Of a stretch of DNA of 64,000 nt, positions 56,491-64,000 are shown one piece after another. Both the position numbers and the translations under genes were made by a program. A model generated the notes under the pieces. The model saw only the letters and a program-made list of their open reading frames with translations. It had not been told where the DNA came from and searched no databases. How positions within the stretch are numbered: the stretch's first letter is position 1; each line of letters opens with the position of its first letter. This DNA comes from Alteraurantiacibacter aestuarii (lineage in GTDB: Bacteria > Pseudomonadota > Alphaproteobacteria > Sphingomonadales > Sphingomonadaceae), in assembly GCF_009827405.1 (NCBI RefSeq), contig NZ_WTYY01000001.1, forward strand, positions 372,001 to 436,000, in the 5' to 3' direction.

Positions 56491-58809
56491 TCAGAAGCGA
56501 TAGGAGAGCGAGACCGAGCCGTTGCGACCGGGGCGCGTATAGGCATCGGTAATGGTGGAGCTGGCCTCCAGCCCGTGCACATCGGACCAGTAGGCATAGG
56601 TCTCGTCAGTCAGGTTGAAGATGCCGGCGCGCAGTTTCAGCCGCTCGGTCAGTTCGAAATAGGCGGTGGCATCGAGGATGGTGAAGCTGGCCGGGCGCAG
56701 GCATTCCGTGGCGCACAGCCCCGCCACGTCCGCCGCCTTCTTGCGCGCGTGGTGGGTGGCGATCAGCTCCAGCCCCAGCCTGTCATCCGCGCCGCGCCAG
56801 CCGATTCCGGCCACCAGGTTGAGCGGATCGACAGAGCCGAGCGGGCTTTTCGCGCCGCCCGGGCTGGTGGTCTCCCCATCGGCCCAGGCAATGGCGAAGC
56901 GGCCATAAAGCCCGTTGTCCAGCAGGTAGCTGGCCTTGGCCTCCACCCCTTCGACCCGCACCGCATCCAGATTGACGAACTGGTAGATCGCCGGATCGGA
57001 CGGGGTGAAGCTGCCGCCCACCACCTGCTGATCGATGAAGTCCTCATAGTCCGCGCGGAACGCTGCCAGGCTGAGGCGGGCATTGTCATCAGTATAGCGA
57101 ATGCCCGCTTCCCAGCTTTCGCTGCGTTCGGGGCCAAGGTCCGGGTTGGGGGCGGAGGTGTAGCCAAAGGCGAGGTTCTCGAAGAAATTGTTCACCTGGC
57201 TCGGCGTCGGCGCGCGGAAGCCCTGCGCGTAATTGGCGAACAACAGCACCCCCGGTGCCAGCTTGCCGGTTACGCCCAGCTTGGGGGACAGGCGGCTGCC
57301 GCTCTGCGCCGATCCGGTGAAGGCGGGCAGCAGCGGATCATCGGTGGGGTCGAGTTCGTAAAAGTCCAGCCGCACCGCCGGAAAGATCGTCAGCGCGCCG
57401 TCCAGCAGGCTGATCTCATCGGCCAGATAGACACCGCCCAGCATGAAGTCGGTCGCCGGAAAGGCGCTGGTGGGGAAGACCTCACCGGCTGGCGGCTCGG
57501 TCCCGTCGCGCACGCCCTGCTGGCGGGTCCAGCTGATATCACCGCCAAAGGCCAGCACCTGATTCACATTACCGCTGGCGAAGGCGCTGCGCGCTTCGGC
57601 GACAAGGCCGTACACCTCGTTCTCGAAAGTGTTGCGCCGTTCGCGGTCGGGGCGCGGCGTGGCGCTGACCGGGCTGCGGTCCTCATCGGTGAACTGCACG
57701 TCCCTGCCATCCTGCCAATAGGCGGCGAGGTGGGTGTAATCGACAAGCCCGTCACCCTCCCACGTCCAGTCGAGCGAGAGACGGCTGCGGCGCGTATCGT
57801 CCTGCGCGGTGAGGCTGTCGACGATCCAGCTGGGCGAAGGGCCGAACAGGAAGGCGGGGCCTTCGCCCGAAAGCACGCGGCTGAACACGTCGCTTTCCAG
57901 AAGCTCGCCGGTCAGGCGGATGCGGTGGCTGCCATTGTCCCACACCAGCTTGCCCAGCACCGCATCGGATGATCCGTCCTGAGGGTTGGGCAAGGTGCGC
58001 CCCTCGCCAAGGCCGCCCACGGTGCCCTGATTGTCCAGCTCCTCAAAATCGCGGCGCGAGTAGGCCAGCATGGCGGACAGATTGCCATTGCGGCCGGCCA
58101 CCGCCAGCGTCTCGGCAAATTCATTGTCGGCGCTGGAATATTGCGCGGTGACGAAGCCGCCCACCGGCGCATCCCCGTCCAGCAGGTCCACCGGATCGCT
58201 GGTGGTGAAGCTGACCGCGCCGGCCAGCCCGTCACTGCCGTAAAGCGCCGAGGCGGGACCGCGCAGGATCTCCACCGACTTGACCAGCGACACGTCGGCA
58301 TAGCCGCCGCGGCCTGCATCCTGCGCCCCGAAGGAGAATCCCTGCGGCGTGCGTATGCCATCCACCTGGATCAGCACGCGGTTGCCGCCGATGCCGCGAA
58401 TGGTGAAATCCTCATTGCGGGCGCGCCCGGTGGTGCCCAGCGCGGCGCCAAAGCGGGCAGGCGCGCGGCGCACGCTGACGCCCGGCTCATAGCGGACAAG
58501 GTCCTTGATATCGGTGACGAAGTTGTCGGCGATTTCCTCCGCGTCGATCACGCTGACCGTGGCGGGCGCTTCCTCCTGCGCCACCGGGATGCGCGTGGCC
58601 GTCACGGTGATGGCGGTGGCGGTCATGGCGGTGGCCAGCGCCTCCGCCTGATCCTCTGCCACATCGGCCCCGTGCGCATATTGCGCCTGCAACGCCATCG
58701 CCATGGCCAGCGATGCGCACAGCGGCCGGGCGATGCGCTTCGATCCTGCCTGCGGGCGATACCAGCGGGTGCAGACTTGCGGTGTGCGCGTGAAATTGAA
58801 TGTCATCAT
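56491..58809 (-). CDS. TonB-dependent receptor, hemoglobin/heme-type
   Basis: A 772-residue outer-membrane receptor. After an unusual long leader (about 48 residues, cleavage near AHGA) come the plug domain (SVIDAEEIADNFVTDIKDLV, GRARNEDFTIRGIGGNRVLI, VEILRGPASALYGSDGLAGA) and a 22-strand barrel with C-terminal aromatic residue (VSLSYRF). The plug resembles hemoglobin/transferrin/lactoferrin receptors. It likely imports heme using TonB. A Fur-box-like palindrome lies just upstream. Confidence 0.88.
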   Translation of the reverse strand: MMTFNFTRTPQVCTRWYRPQAGSKRIARPLCASLAMAMALQAQYAHGADVAEDQAEALATAMTATAITVTATRIPVAQEEAPATVSVIDAEEIADNFVTDIKDLVRYEPGVSVRRAPARFGAALGTTGRARNEDFTIRGIGGNRVLIQVDGIRTPQGFSFGAQDAGRGGYADVSLVKSVEILRGPASALYGSDGLAGAVSFTTSDPVDLLDGDAPVGGFVTAQYSSADNEFAETLAVAGRNGNLSAMLAYSRRDFEELDNQGTVGGLGEGRTLPNPQDGSSDAVLGKLVWDNGSHRIRLTGELLESDVFSRVLSGEGPAFLFGPSPSWIVDSLTAQDDTRRSRLSLDWTWEGDGLVDYTHLAAYWQDGRDVQFTDEDRSPVSATPRPDRERRNTFENEVYGLVAEARSAFASGNVNQVLAFGGDISWTRQQGVRDGTEPPAGEVFPTSAFPATDFMLGGVYLADEISLLDGALTIFPAVRLDFYELDPTDDPLLPAFTGSAQSGSRLSPKLGVTGKLAPGVLLFANYAQGFRAPTPSQVNNFFENLAFGYTSAPNPDLGPERSESWEAGIRYTDDNARLSLAAFRADYEDFIDQQVVGGSFTPSDPAIYQFVNLDAVRVEGVEAKASYLLDNGLYGRFAIAWADGETTSPGGAKSPLGSVDPLNLVAGIGWRGADDRLGLELIATHHARKKAADVAGLCATECLRPASFTILDATAYFELTERLKLRAGIFNLTDETYAYWSDVHGLEASSTITDAYTRPGRNGSVSLSYRF

Positions 58810-58824
58810 GATCCCCTAGATGCA

Positions 58825-58843
58825 AATGCGAATGAGTCGCATT
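58825..58843. promoter_or_regulatory. Fur-box-like palindrome upstream of the TonB receptor
   Basis: AATGCGA and TCGCATT arms form a perfect inverted repeat with a five-base spacer, 16 bases before the receptor ATG. Alphaproteobacterial Fur sites have AT-rich TGC/GCA arms of this kind. Control by iron is therefore likely but inferred. Confidence 0.6.
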
Positions 58844-58907
58844 ACTAATAGGAGTCGTGATCAGGTCAACCGGCTTTTGCGAATAATTCTCAATTAGTCC
58901 GCAAGCT

Positions 58908-59537
58908 TCAGGAAATGTCCCGATTTTTCCGCATCATGCCCGATGGGTAGGGCGCGATCAGCGCCTGCGCCGCATCCCAGCCGCCGTGCAGCCACAGGTC
59001 ATGTGCGGCGCGGTCTGGGGGCAGGATTACCGGCATGGACTGCTTGCCCTCTGCCTGCAGCAACGCATTGGGCTGGCACGTCAGCAGCGCGAAAGTGGGG
59101 ATCTCGCTGTCCTTCCACACACCGGCAAAGGCGAACAGTTCCTGGTCGCTGCAAGTCACTGTCAGGCGGATGCGCTTGCCGCTGGCATCCCTGCCCTTGC
59201 CCCATTCCATGAAGCTGGTGGCAGGGACCAGGCAGCGAAATTCGCTGTTGCGCAGATTGCCGATCCAGAACGGGCTTTGGGTGTTGCGCACGCTCAGGAT
59301 GCCGCGCGACGGATCGTCCGAATTGGGGGGAGGCGGCACGCCCCAGATGCGCGGGATCATCCGGTGCTGGCCGCGGCCCTTGCCTGGTCCGGCAATGAAT
59401 TCCCGCCCCGCCGTAATCACCGGCGCGAATTGCCCGGGCGAAACATAGCCGCCCGGCCACGGATCATTGCCCGCCCAGCAATCGAAATGCCGGGCAATCG
59501 CCGCCGCATCGGCACGCAGGTGATAGAGCATGGTCAT
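58908..59537 (-). CDS. SRAP-family (HMCES/YedK-like) protein lacking catalytic residues
   Basis: A 209-residue protein with the SRAP fold pattern: FRCLVPATSFMEWG, LFAFAGVWKD and the KQSMPVIL segment. True SRAP enzymes start Met-Cys-Asn-Leu-Tyr and use Cys2 to crosslink abasic DNA. Here the start reads MTMLYHLRAD, so Cys2 is missing. The usual Asn in NARSET aligns with SVRNTQ, and the His before RMPVIL is replaced; only the Glu in FMEW remains. It may be a catalytically altered paralog. Start from ATG at 59537; 59531 is an alternative. Confidence 0.8.
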   Translation of the reverse strand: MTMLYHLRADAAAIARHFDCWAGNDPWPGGYVSPGQFAPVITAGREFIAGPGKGRGQHRMIPRIWGVPPPPNSDDPSRGILSVRNTQSPFWIGNLRNSEFRCLVPATSFMEWGKGRDASGKRIRLTVTCSDQELFAFAGVWKDSEIPTFALLTCQPNALLQAEGKQSMPVILPPDRAAHDLWLHGGWDAAQALIAPYPSGMMRKNRDIS

Positions 59538-59599
59538 GCGCCGGACTGGTTGGACCGCCCCGCCGCCCGCCGCAAGCAAAGAGCATTTACGTTCGCCTG

Positions 59600-59613
59600 T
59601 GGTAGCGCTACCA
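59600..59613. promoter_or_regulatory. LacI-family-type operator upstream of GH5 gene
   Basis: TGGTAGCGCTACCA is a perfect 14-bp palindrome with the central CG of LacI/GalR-family operators, 35 bases before the GH5 start. Closely similar sites control cellulose and sugar-use genes in other bacteria. No LacI-type regulator is in the window. No such site is seen upstream of the GH3 gene. Confidence 0.65.
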
Positions 59614-59647
59614 AGTGCAGACAGAACAAGACAGATGGGAGGGACCG

Positions 59648-60775
59648 ATGACTGCCGCATTCCTGCGAACCGCCACGGTGGGACTGGCACTGGCACTGGC
59701 CGGATGCGGGGGCACCACCTCTTCTGCCAGCGGCCTGCTCGCAAATCTGCCCACGCCGTCCCCCAGCGCCGCGCCCATACCCACGCCCACGCCAACGCCC
59801 ACGCCAACTCCTTCTGGCACCACCACGCCCCTTGCCTCCGCGCTGACGCAGGCGGACGCGCAGCTGGGTGCCTGCGTCAACATGGCCAACATGCTCGAAC
59901 CGCCAAACGAAGGCGACTGGGGCCGCGCCATCTTCGATACCGATTTTGCCGATATCGCCGCGGCCGGCTTTGAAACCGTGCGCCTGCCCGTGCGCTGGTC
60001 CAACCATGCCAGTTACAGCGCGCCCTACACGATCGATCCGTCGTTCATGGCGCGCGTTGCCACCGTCGTGGGTCAGGCCCGCGCGGCGGGTCTGCGGGTG
60101 ATCCTCAACATGCATCATTATGAAGATCCGCAGGGCAACATCTTTACCGATCCGGCGCAGCAGACCGCGCGGCTGGCAGGAATGTGGAAGCAGATTGCGG
60201 AGCGCTTTGCGGGCGAGAGCGACATGGTCTGGTTCGAACTGCTGAATGAACCGCATGAGCAGCTGCGCCACACCAACCTGCTGTCCGTTCTGGAGCCTGC
60301 GCTGGCCGAAGTGCGCGCCACCAATCCCACCCGCCCGGTGGTGATCGGCGGCGAGTTCTGGAGCGGGATCAACTCGCTCGCCACCCTGCCGCTGCCCAAT
60401 GACGCCTATCTGGTGGCGACGTTCCATTATTATGACCCGTTCAACTTCACCCACCAGGGCGCCAGCTGGATCGACAATCCTCCGCCGATGGGCACCACCT
60501 TCGGCAGCGCGTCGGACCTTGCCGAACTGAACGACAATGTCGCCAAGGCCCGCAGTTTCATCTCCGCCACGGGCCGTCCGCTGTTCCTGGGTGAGTTCGG
60601 CGCGATAGACCAGATCCCGCTCGACCAGCGCGCCCATTACTACAAGATGGTGCACGACGCCTTCGCCGGCGCGCAGGTGGACGGCTGCGTATGGGGCTAC
60701 ACCAACAGCTTCGCCTTCCGCGATCCGGCCACGCTGGAATGGAAGACCCCGCTTCTGCAGGCGCTGGGGTTATAG
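59648..60775 (+). CDS. Glycoside hydrolase family 5 lipoprotein (cellulase-like)
   Basis: A 375-residue enzyme with a lipoprotein signal (LALALAGC, Cys20), a Pro-Thr linker of about 20 residues (PTPTPTP repeats), then a GH5 barrel. The acid/base Glu201 is in WFELLNEPHE and the nucleophile Glu316 in LFLGEFGAID; VRLPVRW and LNMHHYEDP are typical of the barrel. It likely cleaves beta-1,4-glucans or mannans at the cell surface. GGAGGG precedes the ATG closely. The GH3 enzyme at 9325-11553 could finish the digestion. Confidence 0.9.
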   Translation: MTAAFLRTATVGLALALAGCGGTTSSASGLLANLPTPSPSAAPIPTPTPTPTPTPSGTTTPLASALTQADAQLGACVNMANMLEPPNEGDWGRAIFDTDFADIAAAGFETVRLPVRWSNHASYSAPYTIDPSFMARVATVVGQARAAGLRVILNMHHYEDPQGNIFTDPAQQTARLAGMWKQIAERFAGESDMVWFELLNEPHEQLRHTNLLSVLEPALAEVRATNPTRPVVIGGEFWSGINSLATLPLPNDAYLVATFHYYDPFNFTHQGASWIDNPPPMGTTFGSASDLAELNDNVAKARSFISATGRPLFLGEFGAIDQIPLDQRAHYYKMVHDAFAGAQVDGCVWGYTNSFAFRDPATLEWKTPLLQALGL

Positions 60776-60784
60776 AGGGCAGGG

Positions 60785-60809
60785 TGCCGGGGGCGTGTTC
60801 GCCCCGGCA
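60785..60809 (+). terminator. GC-rich hairpin after GH5 gene
   Basis: TGCCGGGGGCG at 60785-60795 pairs with CGCCCCGGCA at 60800-60809 (one bulged G) around a four-base loop, ten bases past the GH5 stop. There is no T run, so termination is only possible. Confidence 0.4.
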
Positions 60810-60889
60810 TCGGCGGAGTTAACAGAGTTGGGCCGCGGAGCAGGCTAGCAGGACCCTCTCGGAATTCGCCGAGATGCGAGGATGATGAC

Positions 60890-62038
60890 CTAGGCCAGCT
60901 TCCTCATATGTCCCCGGACTGCCTTAGCCAGTTCGGCCATCACCGACTTGCGGTTGCTGACCGCCGAAGGACCAGAAATCAGGGTCTTTTCGACCGCCGG
61001 ATTGGTGATGAACTCAAGTTCGACATAGGCTGCAACGCATTTGGCGGTCCGCGTGCTATTGCCGAGCGCGGCATCGCTCAAAACCCCGAGTGAACCGGGA
61101 CCTGTGTCAGTATCGGGCTTGAGGCCGCGATTCTTGGTGCCCGGATTAACCGCTTTCAATCCTTTGAACAGGGCATCCTGAACAATCCGGCCAAAGGCCT
61201 TATCGTCTGCAAGATTGGCATTTCCGTTGACCGCTGCCCGATAGTAGGTCTCAACGCCGCTCACGCTTGGCTTTTTATCACCATTGAAATGCATGCAGAT
61301 AAATGCCTGCGCCTGATGTTTTGCTGCAACGGCAGCACGATCCTTGATTCCGATGTTCACGTCGGTTTCGCGGGTCAGCACGACTTTGATCTCTTCATTG
61401 GCCACACCAGCCTGCCTGATCAATTCATCGCGCAGCAAGAGGCAAAATTCGAGCGCCAGCTTCTTTTCTTTGACGCCGCTGATGCTGGTTGCATTGTTCG
61501 GACTGCTGCCGCCAATTTTTACAGTGCCGCCATGGCCAGGATCAAGCACCAGTGTCCCCAGCTTGGTGGTGCCACTATTTGCAACCGTACCGTCACTGGT
61601 CACCGCCTCGAACAGAATCGACTGAGCCTCGGGGACAAGCGCGAGGACCTTGTCAGCATAACCAGCAGAGGGCGTATAGATCGGGCCAATGTAATGGATA
61701 TACTGTTCTGGCGTATCAACGTGGCTTTCCCAGCCTGAATAGGGAGCGCGATCAATGAACGCCCAATAGCCGCGAATAAAGTTCTCAAGAGTCGCGAATT
61801 TGCAATATGCATCGGTGCCATCATGCGCCGCATAGTTCACACGGGTCGCGAACAATCCCATCTCTGGCCGCCATTTGAGTCCGGCAAAATTGTAATGATC
61901 TGTGGCCAGCGGTGATGTTGCTCGCCCACTCTCAAGCATCCATTGGGCGAAACTGACTGCGCGCAAATTGGGATAGCGAATAGTCTCTCCAGCATAGATC
62001 GTTGCAAGTCTTTTCAAGAGTTGATTGATTGCCATCAT
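60890..62038 (-). CDS. Glucosaminidase-amidase fusion (peptidoglycan hydrolase)
   Basis: A 382-residue protein with two wall-cleaving domains. The N-terminal half (about 1-150) matches the glucosaminidase fold (FAQWMLESGRA, HYNFAGLKWR, GYADKVLALVP). The C-terminal half (about 160-380) is an Amidase_3 N-acetylmuramoyl-L-alanine amidase with LVLDPGHGG, the zinc His in CMHFNGDKK and Glu in YVELEFITNP. No signal peptide is visible. GC content is distinctly lower than that of neighbouring genes, suggesting transfer from phage or another genome. GGA six bases before ATG 62038 supports that start. Confidence 0.85.
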   Translation of the reverse strand: MMAINQLLKRLATIYAGETIRYPNLRAVSFAQWMLESGRATSPLATDHYNFAGLKWRPEMGLFATRVNYAAHDGTDAYCKFATLENFIRGYWAFIDRAPYSGWESHVDTPEQYIHYIGPIYTPSAGYADKVLALVPEAQSILFEAVTSDGTVANSGTTKLGTLVLDPGHGGTVKIGGSSPNNATSISGVKEKKLALEFCLLLRDELIRQAGVANEEIKVVLTRETDVNIGIKDRAAVAAKHQAQAFICMHFNGDKKPSVSGVETYYRAAVNGNANLADDKAFGRIVQDALFKGLKAVNPGTKNRGLKPDTDTGPGSLGVLSDAALGNSTRTAKCVAAYVELEFITNPAVEKTLISGPSAVSNRKSVMAELAKAVRGHMRKLA

Positions 62039-62283
62039 GAAGTTTCCAAAAACTGAAGAATCGGAATTATGACATATTATTCGCTGGGGTAAAGTAGATA
62101 ACGTATACTTGAAGTTTGTAATGGTTTGCAGGATACTTGGTGGTACGTTACCGCATAGTCGCAAAATTTCTTCAAGGTTTAGAAGTTCTTATCTACCCGC
62201 GATTCTGAAATGCTAGCGTGAAACTCGGACAGGCATGGCCGAATGCGCACTTCCGCAGTAAGTCAAAGTCGTCTAAACCCCTC

Positions 62284-62376
62284 CCATCCCCGGGGAGTCA
62301 TGTGACTGAGAGGGGCGTGTAACGCCGCCCGACCCGTTGAACCTGAACCCGTTAGCACGGGCGGAGGGAAGGGTGG
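62284..62376 (+). promoter_or_regulatory. TPP riboswitch (THI element)
   Basis: The region contains the conserved THI-box parts: GACTGAGAGG at 62303-62312 and the pyrophosphate-helix sequence ACCCGTTGAACCTGAACCCG at 62332-62351, followed by GCGGAGGGAAGGG. Helix P1 is formed by CCATCC at 62284-62289 and GGGTGG at 62371-62376. The downstream 62407-62430 segment can pair CCTCC with GGAGAGG, hiding the ribosome site of the next gene, so control of translation is probable. Confidence 0.88.
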
Positions 62377-62439
62377 CCCCGGCCAGCAACCGGGACAAAG
62401 GCCGCCCATCCTCCTGCCTGTCTGGAGAGGAACGCGCGC

Positions 62440-64000
<1,561 letters not shown>

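Noticed and set aside
59755-59815. Repetitive DNA in the GH5 gene
   Set aside because: The repeats simply encode the Pro-Thr linker that is common in exported glycanases.

Overview
The window is high-GC, densely packed bacterial chromosome that fits an alphaproteobacterium of the order Sphingomonadales, most likely Erythrobacteraceae. The indications are a crtY-crtI-crtB carotenoid set, CIO-type cytochrome bd, TonB-dependent uptake, cysD/cysNC sulfate activation, an ECF sigma factor with a membrane partner, and many ATGA/TGATG overlaps between genes. This placement is inferred from gene content, as no rRNA is present. There is one tRNA (Gly, anticodon CCC), one TPP riboswitch, no CRISPR array and no intact insertion sequence.

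Region 1-8380 is a sulfide-handling and respiration block. An ArsR-type regulator and a 1-Cys peroxiredoxin run leftward. They diverge from a rightward series: metallo-beta-lactamase-fold hydrolase, two YeeE/YedE membrane proteins, type II sulfide:quinone oxidoreductase, SulP transporter, a 47-residue helix-turn-helix protein, CIO-type CydA and CydB, and a DUF2474 mini-subunit. The logic is sulfide oxidation to quinol, quinol oxidation by a sulfide-tolerant terminal oxidase, and transport of sulfur anions. An AT-rich palindrome lies in the divergent promoter.

Region 8442-23376 holds a stand-alone LigD-type polymerase domain, a GH3 glycosidase, a PhoX-like protein, an O-methyltransferase, a VOC protein, the leftward sulfate-activation operon cysD-cysNC-DUF2061-cysQ, valine-type catabolism genes (acyl-CoA dehydrogenase and 3-hydroxyisobutyryl-CoA hydrolase), RidA with an I78 inhibitor lipoprotein, and a MaoC/TauD pair with a secreted unknown.

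Region 23400-32164 contains two very small membrane proteins divergent from an ECF sigma/membrane pair, a winged-helix regulator with its membrane partner, a GAF-PAS-GGDEF cyclase, a four-gene operon (class II aldolase, HAD phosphatase, DhaL, DhaK), an anchored acidic protein and tRNA-Gly.

Region 32165-48795 contains a MASE1-CHASE-PAS hybrid kinase with receiver and Hpt domains, a membrane protein, Dps, 6-phosphogluconolactonase, a Nudix protein, DinB, a Bcr/CflA-type exporter, GlpD, a biotin carboxylase subunit with a low-GC patch, and the carotenoid operon crtY-crtI-LOG-crtB.

Region 48900-64000 contains envelope proteins (DUF2059, DUF2585, MipA/OmpV), a second winged-helix/membrane pair with three palindromic operators, an S9 peptidase, and a heme-type TonB receptor module with DUF6607 and DUF6152 proteins and a Fur-box-like site. 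It continues with a SRAP-family protein lacking catalytic residues, a GH5 lipoprotein with a LacI-type operator, a low-GC glucosaminidase-amidase, and a TPP riboswitch ahead of a small membrane protein, an 18-bp triple repeat and thiC, which runs off the right edge.
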